Shown piece after piece: positions 33,709 to 42,113 of a stretch of DNA of 64,000 bases (within the stretch, counting starts at the first letter, position 1; each line of letters begins with the position of its first letter). The notes under the pieces were generated by a model, which did no database searches, was not told where the DNA came from, and worked only from the letters and a program-made list of their open reading frames with translations. Source of the stretch: CAZENU01 sp965222125. Its GTDB lineage: Bacteria; Chloroflexota; Dehalococcoidia; Lucifugimonadales; CAZENU01. The translations under genes and the position numbers were made by a program. Location: the NCBI GenBank assembly GCA_965222125.1, contig CBDCTC010000006.1, forward strand, positions 744,001 to 808,000, written 5' to 3'.

Positions 33709-34275
33709 TCACCTATGCACGGCGATCATCGCGTACTGTCTTGGGCCGAGGGGGCGCGGCTCTCCCGCATTCAACCCCGCCTCCTCGAAGATGCGCGCGA
33801 CCTCCTCCGGAGGAATGCGGTTGCTCGCGTCGTCGGGTGACCACTCTACGACCAGGGCGCGCCCGCCGGTCTTGAGCAGACGGGCCACGTCTCGGGCCAT
33901 CGCCACTCTGTCCTCCGTATCGTCCGGGTAGTGCAGCACCTGGGCCAGGATCAGGAAGTCGGCGGTCCCCGATGGCAGCGGAGCGACGCCCTCGTTGAGG
34001 AGCGCCGTCACGTTCTGGCTGCCCAGCTCGGCCGCCCTGCTCGCGATGAGCGCCGTCATCCTGGGCTCGATGTCCACGGCGTACACCTTGCCCTCCGCGC
34101 CGACGATCTCCGCAGCGGGAAACGTGAACAGGCCGGGTCCGCAGCCGTAGTCGACCACCGTCTGGCCGGCCGTGACGCCCGCGTCCCGCAGGCACCGCTC
34201 AGGGGTGACGTCGCCCATCCGGTCCTCCGCGTCGAGCAACGAAGCGATCCATTCCTTGTCGTACCGTGCGCACAT
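33709..34275 (-). CDS. Class I SAM-dependent methyltransferase
   Basis: A 188-residue methyltransferase. SAM-binding motif I is VVDYGCGPGLFTFPAAE. The acidic end of beta-2 is VYAVDIEP, followed by motif IV-like ADFLILAQVLHYPDD and VARLLKTGGRALVVEWSP. The ATG at 34275 has GAGGGA upstream; a much longer open frame reading through the opposite-strand enolase gene is antisense noise. Divergent from that gene with a 93-bp gap. UbiE-like in appearance; acceptor unknown. Confidence 0.88.
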   Translation of the reverse strand: MCARYDKEWIASLLDAEDRMGDVTPERCLRDAGVTAGQTVVDYGCGPGLFTFPAAEIVGAEGKVYAVDIEPRMTALIASRAAELGSQNVTALLNEGVAPLPSGTADFLILAQVLHYPDDTEDRVAMARDVARLLKTGGRALVVEWSPDDASNRIPPEEVARIFEEAGLNAGEPRPLGPRQYAMIAVHR

Positions 34276-34368
34276 AGGTAGCGGTCCCTCCCGCGATTGG
34301 CCCCGGCGTCCGGGGACGGGCGCTATGGTATCATTCGGGCCCTGCCGAGGCGGGGCCTCGGAGACGCC

Positions 34369-35577
34369 ATGAAGATCACCAACGTCGAGACGTTCATAGT
34401 CGACGCCGGCTTCCGGCCCTGGATCTTCGTCAAGGTCGAGACCGACGAGGGCGTGACCGGATACGGCGAGTGCAGCGACGGCAGATCGCCCACCGGCGTC
34501 GTGGGCACCATAGAGGACCTGGCGCCTGTGTTGGTCGGGCAGGACCCCCGAGCGTTCGAGATGCGGTTCTGGGACATGCTCCGCCGCGTACGGCAGTCTC
34601 CCGGGGGCATAGCCGCAAAGGCCATCGCGGGCATCGAGTGCGCCCTCATCGACGTCAAGGCCAAGGCGCTCGGCATATCCGTTGTCGAGCTGTTCGGCGG
34701 GCCGACCCGAGAAAAGACTCGGCTCTACTGGTCGCACTGCGGCACGACGAGGGCGCTGTGGCCCGATCTCCTCGGCACACCGCCCCTGCGGACGATGGCG
34801 GACGTCGCCGACCTGGGCCGCGAAGTAGTCAGCCGCGGATACACGGCCCTGAAGACCAACATCGTGCAGCCCGGAGAGCCCGCGGACGTCTTCTTCGGCG
34901 GCTTCGGCGGCGGAGTCGGCACGACCGACCAGTACGTGACGCCGCCCCTGCTTCGCCACATCGAGACGCTGATCGGCACGTTCCGCGACGCCGTCGGCCC
35001 GGACGTCGACATCAACCTCGATCTGAACTTCAACTTCAAGCCCGAAAGCGCGATGCGGATCGCCAAGGTGCTGGAGCAGTTCGACCTGCTGTGGCTCGAG
35101 ATCGACATGTACGACCCGGACGCGATCCTGCAGATCAAGCAGTCGACCGACACGAAGATCTGCACCGGCGAGAGCCTCTACTACATGCGTGAGTACATCC
35201 CCTACTTCCAGAGGCATGCGGCGGACGTGTTCATGATTGACGTGCCCTGGAACGGCTTCAGCCAGTCGAAGAAGATAGGCGACCTTGCCGAGGTGTACCA
35301 GCTCAACGTCGCGCCCCACAACTACTACAGCCATCTGGCCGACTTCATGAGCGCGAGCCTGTGCGCCGTGCTGCCCAATGTACGCATCATGGAGATAGAC
35401 GTCGACGACGTGCCCTGGAAGCGGGATCTCGTGACCGTGCAGCCGGAGATCGTCGACGGCCATATCATGACCCCCGCCGGCCCCGGCTGGGGCACCGACC
35501 TCAACGAGGAGGTCGCCCGCGAGCACGCGTGGCGTCCCGGCAACTACTGGGAAGGCTCCCAGCCACAGTCGCGTTAG
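34369..35577 (+). CDS. Enolase-superfamily enzyme (mandelate racemase/muconate lactonizing type)
   Basis: A 402-residue two-domain enolase-superfamily protein: N-terminal capping domain (KITNVETFIVDAGF, VTGYGECSDGRSPTG) and a TIM barrel. Metal ligands are probably the Asp in NLDLNFNF, the Glu in LWLEIDMYDP and the Glu in ICTGESLYY. The K-x-K position reads YTALKTNIV, with only the first Lys kept, and the base His is in VAPHNYYSHL, as in the mandelate racemase subgroup. Dehydration or epimerisation of a sugar acid is the likely chemistry. Start at ATG 34369 with GGAG 5 nt upstream. Its last 79 bp are duplicated 260 bp downstream. Confidence 0.9.
   Translation: MKITNVETFIVDAGFRPWIFVKVETDEGVTGYGECSDGRSPTGVVGTIEDLAPVLVGQDPRAFEMRFWDMLRRVRQSPGGIAAKAIAGIECALIDVKAKALGISVVELFGGPTREKTRLYWSHCGTTRALWPDLLGTPPLRTMADVADLGREVVSRGYTALKTNIVQPGEPADVFFGGFGGGVGTTDQYVTPPLLRHIETLIGTFRDAVGPDVDINLDLNFNFKPESAMRIAKVLEQFDLLWLEIDMYDPDAILQIKQSTDTKICTGESLYYMREYIPYFQRHAADVFMIDVPWNGFSQSKKIGDLAEVYQLNVAPHNYYSHLADFMSASLCAVLPNVRIMEIDVDDVPWKRDLVTVQPEIVDGHIMTPAGPGWGTDLNEEVAREHAWRPGNYWEGSQPQSR
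35499..35577 (+). repeat. 79-bp direct repeat, left copy (3' end of the enolase-family gene)
   Basis: The last 79 bp of the gene, beginning CCTCAACGAGGAGG and ending at the stop codon, recur at 35759-35837 with four mismatches. A gene-end duplication flanking a short segment is the pattern left by site-specific integration at a gene 3' end followed by loss of the element, or by a small tandem duplication. Confidence 0.85.
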
Positions 35578-35642
35578 GGCCGCCTGCGGGGGCTCGCCAT
35601 CCCTATACCGTCGACCGTGGTGACTCACAGGGGTGACGCTGC

Positions 35643-35837
35643 AAGGACGACGCGGAAAGAGCGGACACGATTGGCTCTTCACTGGACCATCTGATTGGGA
35701 CTTGGACTGCGGATAAAGCGGATGAGTTAGACTCCGCCTTGGAGGAGTTCGAGACCATCCTCAACGAGGAGGTCGCCCGCGAGCACGCGTGGCGGCCCGG
35801 CAACTACTGGGAAGGCCCGCAGCCACAGTCGCGCTAG
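35643..35837 (+). pseudogene. Chimeric remnant: antitoxin C-terminus joined to duplicated enolase 3' end
   Basis: The frame open from about 35638 reads KDDAERADTIGSSLDHLIG then TWTADKADELDSALEEFETI, and continues directly into the duplicated enolase tail (LNEEVAREHAWRPGNYWEG) to a stop at 35837. The first part resembles the C-terminal tail of small antitoxins paired with PIN toxins. There is no start codon: an in-frame TGA lies just upstream. The second half is the right copy of the 79-bp repeat. It is a scar, not a gene. The rest of 35578-35906 holds nothing else I can recognise. Confidence 0.7.
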
Positions 35838-35906
35838 CGCTGCCGACAAAGCTCTGCGTCGTTCGAGTAGGTGTCATCCCTTGGAATGGGAGCTTTGGTG
35901 TCTCTG

Positions 35907-36365
35907 ATGAATGCGAGATTTCAGAAAATCGTCGACCGTATGAAGCCGCTGCTCGAAGAGTTGCGATGCTCAGACCTGCTGACCTGGGACGACCTCAAGA
36001 GAGTTCCTCAGCAGGGTGTCTATGTGTTCTACGAGGGCGACACGCCGATCTACACCGGCAGATCCAGAAGGATGCGTCAGCGCATTCGAGAGCACGGCGC
36101 GAGGAGTTCTCGGCGTGAATCGGCCACTTTCGCGCTGAAGCTCCTGCGGAGCGCAATGGGCGAACCTGAGGGCCACTCCTCCCAGTACACCAGACCGCAG
36201 CTTCAGTAGAAATACCCTGACGAGTACGCCGCGCAACGGGAGCGCGTACGGAACATGCGGTTTCGAGTGGTCGAGATTGAGGACCCGATAGTCCAGGCCA
36301 TGTTCGAAACGTACGCAATTCTCGCGCTGGACACGACGCGGTACAACATGTTCCACACCACGTAG
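35907..36365 (+). pseudogene. GIY-YIG-domain protein with in-frame amber codon
   Basis: A GIY-YIG nuclease-like gene. PQQGVYVFYEGDTPIYTGRS carries the G-V-Y...I-Y-T-G form of the motif, then RMRQRIREHG with the catalytic-type Arg. The frame stops at TAG (36207-36209) but goes on without a gap: KYPDEYAAQRERVRNMRFRV, then VVEIEDPIVQAMFETYAILA and TTRYNMFHTT, the normal family C-terminus with its EDP...E motif, ending at 36365. A single CAG to TAG change would explain it. Start at ATG 35907 is likely; a GTG at 35871 is in frame. Probably inactive unless the codon is read through. Confidence 0.78.
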
Positions 36366-36458
36366 AACCCGAGAGCGCCCGATCAGCCTCTCCGGTATGC
36401 TAAGGTGAGTCTTACGCTCCACCTGGACTCGGAGCGGCATCCCCAAGACTGACGAGGT

Positions 36459-37448
36459 ATGACGCGCTTGGGTACCGGGGCTGACTTCGATCCGCTGACC
36501 GCCGTCCACTACCAGGGGACCGACCCCGGCGTCGTGTGGGTCAAAGACGCCGCTCCCGCCATCGACGTCAATCCCGCCGCGCCCTCGGGAGGCGCGCTCA
36601 CCCCGAACGTGATTCGGCTGCCCGTCGGCGGCTACCGGCTCTACTACCTGGGATTCGCCCCTGGCGTCACTCGGGACGACCACGCCGGACACATCGTGAG
36701 CGCGTCGTCGACCGACGGGGAGGTCTGGACGGCCGCCTCCGGTGTACGCGTCGAAGTCCACCCGCCCCACGCGACGCATCGCACGCTGTGCCCGGACGTC
36801 GTGCCGATGCCCGAGGGCGGCTACCGCATGTACTTCGAGGCCCGCGTCCCGGCCGCCAGAATCGGCGAGCACGACTTCCGCACCGCGATACTCAGCGCGA
36901 CCTCGCCGGACGGTCTGGAGTGGACGCCGGAAGAGGGCGTACGACTGTCCGGCCCCGAATGGACGTATGGCACCCCGCACTGTGTCTACTTCCCGACGGA
37001 GCAAGGGCTTCTCTACCGCCTCTACTTCCACCGGTACCCCTACCCGCTGAGCCCGGAGCCGTACCGGCGGACGATCATCGGCAGCGCCGTCTCTTCCGAC
37101 GGGCTGCGCTTCGAGCTCGAGGCCGGCGCGCGCATACCGCAGGAGACCCCGCGGGAGTCGATGGCGTGCTCGGCGCCCGAGGTCATCCGGCTCGGCGACG
37201 GCACCTTCCGGATGTACTACGCCGCCTGGTCGGAGGGGATCGACGGCGGCATCTTCACGGCGGTCTCGGACGATGGGCTCGAATGGACGAAGTCGCCGGA
37301 GTCGCTGCTCGACCTGGACACGCCGATGGACGAGGGAATGATGTCGGAGCCGTGCGTGATCGAGCTACCCGACGGACGATCGCGCATGTTCTACGAAGCC
37401 AAGGACTCCGAACGCAACGCCCGCATACTGACCGCCACGACGCCCTGA
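36459..37448 (+). CDS. Beta-propeller glycosidase/sialidase-like protein
   Basis: A 329-residue cytosolic protein built from repeated blades with the pattern P-x-V-I/V-x-L/M-P-x-G-G-Y-R-x-Y-Y followed by S-x-D-G-x-x-W: LTPNVIRLPVGGYRLYYLG, VVPMPEGGYRMYFEARVP, TSPDGLEWTPEEG, EVIRLGDGTFRMYYAAW, VSDDGLEWTKSPE and PCVIELPDGRSRMFYEA. This is the five-bladed propeller of GH43/GH32/sialidase-like clans. No C-terminal jelly-roll, unlike the paralogues at 11863 and 52813. GAGG lies very close to the ATG. Substrate unknown. Confidence 0.75.
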   Translation: MTRLGTGADFDPLTAVHYQGTDPGVVWVKDAAPAIDVNPAAPSGGALTPNVIRLPVGGYRLYYLGFAPGVTRDDHAGHIVSASSTDGEVWTAASGVRVEVHPPHATHRTLCPDVVPMPEGGYRMYFEARVPAARIGEHDFRTAILSATSPDGLEWTPEEGVRLSGPEWTYGTPHCVYFPTEQGLLYRLYFHRYPYPLSPEPYRRTIIGSAVSSDGLRFELEAGARIPQETPRESMACSAPEVIRLGDGTFRMYYAAWSEGIDGGIFTAVSDDGLEWTKSPESLLDLDTPMDEGMMSEPCVIELPDGRSRMFYEAKDSERNARILTATTP

Positions 37449-37540
37449 CGCGCGGCGGCGGAACCAACTGTAGGCGTCGCGCCTGTCCTGGCGGCTGGCC
37501 GGACCTTGATGAGCGCACAAATATGTGCTGAAATGGACAG

Positions 37541-37747
37541 GTGAACGACAGAGAGTTTCGAAGGCGATCCCGGCGATATGCCCGGGGGCACAGGCTGGAT
37601 TTCGATTTCGTACCCAGCCGCGGGAAGGGCAGTCACGGAGAAGTCCCACTTGGACCCTACAGGACTACCGTCCCTCATGGCGAGATTCCTACGGCCACTC
37701 TGGCCTCGATGTTGAAGGACTTGCACATCGACAGAAGGGAGCTATAG
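37541..37747 (+). CDS. hicA: HicA-type toxin (second hicAB locus)
   Basis: A 68-residue HicA-like protein from a GTG start. SRGKGSHGEVPLGPYRTTVP carries the G-K-G-S-H motif with the catalytic His, and the end EIPTATLASMLKDLHIDRREL is the intact family C-terminus, in contrast to the truncated HicA at 8783. hicB begins 3 nt after its stop. No good ribosome site is visible before the GTG. Confidence 0.8.
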   Translation: MNDREFRRRSRRYARGHRLDFDFVPSRGKGSHGEVPLGPYRTTVPHGEIPTATLASMLKDLHIDRREL

Positions 37748-37750
37748 GTC

Positions 37751-38251
37751 ATGCGCTACGCCTATCCTTGCAGTATCGTCCGCGACGAGGAGGAGGAACA
37801 AGCGACCGGAAGAGAAGCCTACACTGTGACCTTCCCCGACGTATACGGGGCCAACACAGGTGGATGGTCCTGGGAGGAGGCCCTGGAAATGGCCAAGGAC
37901 TGTCTGGGAGTTGCCTTGGGCATGTACGTCAAAGCCCGTGAAGACATACCCTCTCCCAGTCCTCTCGTGGAGGGCCAGGTGCTTATCTCCGTGGCCCCCA
38001 TCGTCGCCGCGAAGCTAGCCCTCTATGCGGCGATGCGGGAACAGGGCGTTACCAACGTTGCCCTTGCCGTCCGGCTGGGTCTGCAAGAAAACGCGGTCCG
38101 TCGGCTCCTCGACCCTGGGCATCGATCCCACATTACGTCAGTCGAAAAGGCCCTCGAAGCCGTTGGGCGTTACCTGGTGGTGGAGGATAGGGGTGCCGTG
38201 GAGTATCCTGAAGCCTCTGCGGCCGTATCCGCTTCGACAAGGCGATCATAG
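37751..38251 (+). CDS. hicB: HicB-type antitoxin with C-terminal helix-turn-helix
   Basis: A 166-residue HicB. Residues 1-75 are the partial RNase-H fold (AYTVTFPDVYGANTGGWSWE, ALEMAKDCLGVALGMYV). Residues about 95-150 form a helix-turn-helix (VAAKLALYAAMREQGVTNVALAVRLGLQ, RRLLDPGHRSHITSVEKALE, shown here in parts), the DNA-binding module of long HicB proteins. It would neutralise HicA and repress the operon. GGAG precedes the ATG. Confidence 0.87.
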   Translation: MRYAYPCSIVRDEEEEQATGREAYTVTFPDVYGANTGGWSWEEALEMAKDCLGVALGMYVKAREDIPSPSPLVEGQVLISVAPIVAAKLALYAAMREQGVTNVALAVRLGLQENAVRRLLDPGHRSHITSVEKALEAVGRYLVVEDRGAVEYPEASAAVSASTRRS

Positions 38252-38308
38252 TCTGCGAGGTGCGAGCGGCTGTCCCGGTGGCCACACCAGAACCGGAGGA
38301 GCAGCAAC

Positions 38309-39406
38309 ATGAGGATACGCTCCAGCGACGAAGGATGGGCCGGGCCCCGCGCCCCAGATGTGGTGGAGGCGACCGCGCCCAGGGACAGCTACCGCGCCGC
38401 CGTGGTGGGCTGCGGCCGCATGGGCAGCACGATCGACGACGAGCACGTCGGCAAACCCAACTACCCGTGGCCGTGGGCCCATGCTCCCGCGGTCATCGAC
38501 GCGCGCAACGTCGAGCTCGTGGCCGGCGTGGACGTCGACCCCGGGCGCCTGGCGAACTTCGGCAGGCGCTGGGGCGTGGACGCGCTCTACACCGACCTGC
38601 GCGAGATGGTCGCCAGGGAGCGCCCCGACATCGTCTGCGTCACTACCAGGTCGGCGGAGCGGGCCGAGGCCGTCGCCGCGCTGGCGGAGGCCGGCGTCAG
38701 CGCGATCTACGCCACGAAGCCGATATCACGGACGCTGGAGGAGGCCGACGCGATGATCGAGGCCTGCCGGCGCACGGGCACCATCCTCGCCATCGCGGCC
38801 CATCTGAACTGGTACGCTCCGTACACGAACGCGAAGGCGCTCATCGACAGCGGCGAGATCGGCCGACTGCGTTCGATGGTGTGCCTCAGCCCTTTCTCGC
38901 TCACGAACATGCATAGCCACACGCTGTGCCTCTTCCGGATGTTCGCCGGCGCGCCGGCGAAGTGGGTTTTCGGGCAGATGGACGACGAGGAGGCCGCCGC
39001 GGGCGACGAGGACCTGGGCGGGTCGGGCATGGTGGGCTACGAGAACGGCGTCATGGCGTTCATCAACTCCCGCGCGCCGCGGCGGACCTGGACGCTCGAG
39101 TTCAACTGCGAGCGCGGCCGGATCATCTCCCGGAACGCCCACGCCTGGTTCGAGCTGTGGGGCCAGGAGGACGATGAGGACGGCGCCTTTCAGCGCCAGT
39201 TCCCGTTCCCGTGGCGGCCGCGCAGCTCCATGGTCGACGCCATAGAGGGCGTCGCACGGTCCATCGAGACCGGCGTCGAGGAGATCTGCCCCGGCGAGTT
39301 CGGGCGCGAAGCGCTGGAGATCGGCATCGCCATGCGGGAGTCCCACCGCCTAGGCGGCATCCGTCTGGACCTGCCGCTGGGCGACCGCAGCCACCGCCTC
39401 GGGTAG
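38309..39406 (+). CDS. Gfo/Idh/MocA-family oxidoreductase
   Basis: A 365-residue dehydrogenase. Rossmann loop AVVGCGRMGSTID near residue 32, ELVAGVDVDPGRL at the end of beta-2, and ATKPISRTLEEAD in place of EKP (the Lys-Pro is kept). The substrate helix (NMHSHTLCLFRMFAG) has an His in the family position. GAGGAG precedes the ATG. It follows the second hicAB locus but is unrelated to it. The sugar-type substrate is unknown. Confidence 0.85.
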   Translation: MRIRSSDEGWAGPRAPDVVEATAPRDSYRAAVVGCGRMGSTIDDEHVGKPNYPWPWAHAPAVIDARNVELVAGVDVDPGRLANFGRRWGVDALYTDLREMVARERPDIVCVTTRSAERAEAVAALAEAGVSAIYATKPISRTLEEADAMIEACRRTGTILAIAAHLNWYAPYTNAKALIDSGEIGRLRSMVCLSPFSLTNMHSHTLCLFRMFAGAPAKWVFGQMDDEEAAAGDEDLGGSGMVGYENGVMAFINSRAPRRTWTLEFNCERGRIISRNAHAWFELWGQEDDEDGAFQRQFPFPWRPRSSMVDAIEGVARSIETGVEEICPGEFGREALEIGIAMRESHRLGGIRLDLPLGDRSHRLG

Positions 39407-39435
39407 CGCACTCGCAATCTGCTAGACTTTCGCGC

Positions 39436-39798
39436 ATGGAGCGCCGCAGTTTCGAAAGGCTGGTCAGGCAGGCGATAGACGGGATTCCGGACGAGTTCCT
39501 CGTCTACCTGGACAATGTCGACATCGTCGTGGAGCAACAGCCGTCGCCTGCGCAGCTGGGCGGCCACACGGTCGAAGAGGACGACCACCTGCTGGGGCTG
39601 TACGAGGGCATACCTCTCACCGAAAGAGAGGACTACGGCATGGTGCTGCCCGACAAGATCACCCTCTTCCAGGGACCGATCGAGGAGATCTGCTCCAACG
39701 ACTACGAGGTGATCGAGGAAGTGAGGCAGACCGTCGTCCACGAGGTCGCCCACCACTTCGGCATCGACGACGATACGCTGCACGACCTGGGAGTGTAG
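39436..39798 (+). CDS. Zincin-like metallopeptidase family protein
   Basis: A 120-residue protein of the small metallopeptidase family (Pfam zincin_1). ERRSFERLVRQAIDGIPDEF at the start, LYEGIPLTEREDYG, and the metal site TVVHEVAHHFGIDDDTLHDLG: H-E-x-x-H followed by a downstream Asp as third ligand. Start at the ATG at 39436; the longer frame upstream overlaps the oxidoreductase. Biological substrate unknown. It is a widely conserved small gene in GC-rich bacteria. Confidence 0.88.
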   Translation: MERRSFERLVRQAIDGIPDEFLVYLDNVDIVVEQQPSPAQLGGHTVEEDDHLLGLYEGIPLTEREDYGMVLPDKITLFQGPIEEICSNDYEVIEEVRQTVVHEVAHHFGIDDDTLHDLGV

Positions 39799-39830
39799 CG
39801 CCGGGCCCGGCCTTGCGCCTGCGGGCTTCG

Positions 39831-41465
39831 CTAACCGTCCGGCGGGCCGAACAGGTCGTCCACGTCGCGCTCCACCTGGGCCTTCATCTCCGCCGCGTCC
39901 CGCCATCCCAGCGACTTGTAGGACTCCTCAGAGCCGTACTCGCGCGTCTTTATCACCACGGGCATTGGCACGGCGTGTCCGAACACCAGCGCCTGCTGCG
40001 TCGACTCCAGCCGCGCCAGGACAGCCCGCAGTTTGCGGCTCCCGGACGCCCCCGTCAGGACCGAGTCGATGTCACGCTCGCTGTCCAGCAGGCAAGTGAT
40101 CTTCGTGCCCAGCTGACTCATCACCTCGTCGTCGATCTCACCGGGCCGCTGGTCCACCACCAACAGAGTCACGTTGTACTTGCGCATCTCGCGGGCGATG
40201 GTCCCGAATATGGTCTGCGACGCCACGCCCGAAGTCAGGAATTTGTGCGCCTCCTCGATCGTGATCACCAGGGGCCGTGGCTCCTTGCTCCTGTCGTCAG
40301 ACGCCCGTTCCTTCCGCTCCGCGTACCTCTCGTAGATGCGCCTGGTCAGCAGGTTCGCCACGAGTATGTACGCTGCCAGGTTCCGCCCGAACCTCCCAAA
40401 CTCCAGCACAACGTGCATCCCACGGTCCAGGTACCCCAGGATGTGCTCGACGGCCCCCTGTCCCTTCGCCTCCATGAAACCCAGCCGCTCGAGTCTGTGC
40501 ATCCTGTTCTTCAGGCTCCACAGGGCGTTGGCGTTCACCCCGGTTGCGTCGGCCAGGCTTGAGATGCTCTCTCGCCCGGACACCCCAAGGAACTCCGATA
40601 GCCAGCTCTTGCCGTAGTACCCGCGCAGCGAGTGAGCAGCATCCGCCGCTACTTCGGACAGGTCAAGCGTCTGCCGCAACAGCACTATGTCATCCGGTTC
40701 GACCTCCTCGTAGCCGATCCGGACCACGTAGTCCGGCGTCAGACCCCGCCGCCGCGAGCTCTCCTCGTCGAGCGAGAACACCGCGACCTTCGACGGGAAG
40801 AGCTGCTTGAGTCCCTTCACCTCCAGGTTCGCCTCGCTGTAGCCGCGCCAGCCGTACTCGCTCTCCATGTCGAATACGAGATTGGTGGCCTCGCCGCTCT
40901 GGAGTATCCCGGCCAGCAGCAGCCGCGTCAGGAAGGTCTTCCCTGTCCCGCTCTTGCCAAAGACGCCGTTGCTGCGCTTGACCAACTCCCGCATGTCGAG
41001 GCAGAGACGGGTCTCCATGTCCAACGGGCTGCCGATCCAGAAGTGGCGCTCGTCCTCGGCGCCGAAGACGATCTCGATGTCTTCCTGTGACGCGGTAGAC
41101 GCGGCGGCGAAGTGGGACGGAACGGTCTTGGCTGGCTTGGGACCCTCGACGTCGATGACCAGCATCGGCTCCACCCTGATCATCCCGTACGCCGACGTGC
41201 CGGAGACGACCTCGGCGACGAACGGGTCGGACACGTTCGGCGGGCTGGCCCGGAGGGCGGAGTCGGTCGTCTCGAGGGAGACGTCGGTGACGACGCCGAG
41301 GAAGCGCGAGCGGTCGCCCTGTATGCTCACGAACGTGCCCACCTTCACGTCCTCGGTGGAGCGGTCGCCGTCGAGGCGCACGTCGACGCCCTCGGTCAGC
41401 GAGCCGCCGACGACTACGCCCAGGCGCGCTTCGCGGTCGCCGGCGATGTCGGGCGCGTCGTTCAC
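39831..41465 (-). CDS. HerA-like FtsK-fold ATPase
   Basis: A 544-residue hexameric-translocase-type ATPase. Residues 1-100 are a HAS-barrel-like beta domain (VGTFVSIQGDRSRFLGVVTDV). Walker A is GVFGKSGTGKTFLTRLLLAG (about 165-185). Walker B is LVITIEEAHKF, and the sensor region contains LLVVDQRPGEIDDEVMSQLG. HerA proteins pump DNA, often with the nuclease NurA in repair or with Sir2/DUF4297 partners in defence. Here the only coupled gene is a HAS-barrel-like protein (GTGA overlap at 41462). GTG start. No nuclease is visible on either side. Confidence 0.9.
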   Translation of the reverse strand: MNDAPDIAGDREARLGVVVGGSLTEGVDVRLDGDRSTEDVKVGTFVSIQGDRSRFLGVVTDVSLETTDSALRASPPNVSDPFVAEVVSGTSAYGMIRVEPMLVIDVEGPKPAKTVPSHFAAASTASQEDIEIVFGAEDERHFWIGSPLDMETRLCLDMRELVKRSNGVFGKSGTGKTFLTRLLLAGILQSGEATNLVFDMESEYGWRGYSEANLEVKGLKQLFPSKVAVFSLDEESSRRRGLTPDYVVRIGYEEVEPDDIVLLRQTLDLSEVAADAAHSLRGYYGKSWLSEFLGVSGRESISSLADATGVNANALWSLKNRMHRLERLGFMEAKGQGAVEHILGYLDRGMHVVLEFGRFGRNLAAYILVANLLTRRIYERYAERKERASDDRSKEPRPLVITIEEAHKFLTSGVASQTIFGTIAREMRKYNVTLLVVDQRPGEIDDEVMSQLGTKITCLLDSERDIDSVLTGASGSRKLRAVLARLESTQQALVFGHAVPMPVVIKTREYGSEESYKSLGWRDAAEMKAQVERDVDDLFGPPDG

Positions 41466-42067
41466 GGCGTCAGCCCTTTCAGTATCGCGCTGAGCCGCTG
41501 GAACTGGCCGCCGAGCGCGGGCGCGAGCTCCTTGCCCGCCCGGAGGAGAAACGCCTCGGGGTCCGTGTGGGCCAGGCTGGCCCGCCTGAGGAATGCCGCG
41601 ACGACCTCGTCAGGCGAACCCACGGGGGCGTCCAGGAGCAGCGGCAGAAAGTCCAGCGCCTCGCTGAAGGCGGCTGTCTCGTCGTCGGCGCAGTGGAAGA
41701 CGAAGTCGTGGATGCGCGGCGGCAGGGGAGCGAGGTACCTGCGAACGCGGCCGGCGTCTCGGTGACCAACCACGGTGGCCCGGAACTCGGTGGCCAGCAG
41801 CCTGGCAAGCTGCGGGTTGCGCTCGTAGACGGCGTCTCCCGAGGGATCGTCCTCGCCCATCGCCATGCTGCGGCGGCCGGGGTCGATGCTCCGGGTCGTC
41901 ACCTCGGCCACGACGCCGTAGACGGGCGCGTCGCCCTCGCTCTTGACCAGCGCGCCCAGGGGCGGCGCCTCATACAGCCGGTGGCACTGGGCGTGAAACT
42001 CGACCGTCGACGCCTCCACGACCTCTCCCACGGCGCGGTCTGTGGGACGCTGTACTGCCTGGTCCAT
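41462..42067 (-). CDS. HAS-barrel-like partner of the HerA ATPase
   Basis: A 201-residue protein. Residues about 12-60 look like a small beta-barrel (VGEVVEASTVEFHAQCHRL, PPLGALVKSEGDAPVYGVVA), similar to the HAS barrel at the N-terminus of HerA-type ATPases. The C-terminal half is helical (FSEALDFLPLLLDAPVG, EVVAAFLRRASLAHTDPEAF). No catalytic motif recognised. Its stop overlaps the HerA start, so the two are made together in fixed proportion and probably form a complex. Family assignment by domain resemblance only. Confidence 0.7.
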   Translation of the reverse strand: MDQAVQRPTDRAVGEVVEASTVEFHAQCHRLYEAPPLGALVKSEGDAPVYGVVAEVTTRSIDPGRRSMAMGEDDPSGDAVYERNPQLARLLATEFRATVVGHRDAGRVRRYLAPLPPRIHDFVFHCADDETAAFSEALDFLPLLLDAPVGSPDEVVAAFLRRASLAHTDPEAFLLRAGKELAPALGGQFQRLSAILKGLTP

Positions 42068-42113
42068 GTCGGATGCTATGGCGCGCCGGCGGCCGGACGC
42101 CCGTGCGGTGCGT

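Noticed and set aside
34276..35682. Long N-terminal extension of the methyltransferase frame
   Set aside because: It reads through the opposite-strand enolase-family gene and has no ribosome site; the ATG at 34275 with GAGGGA is the natural start.
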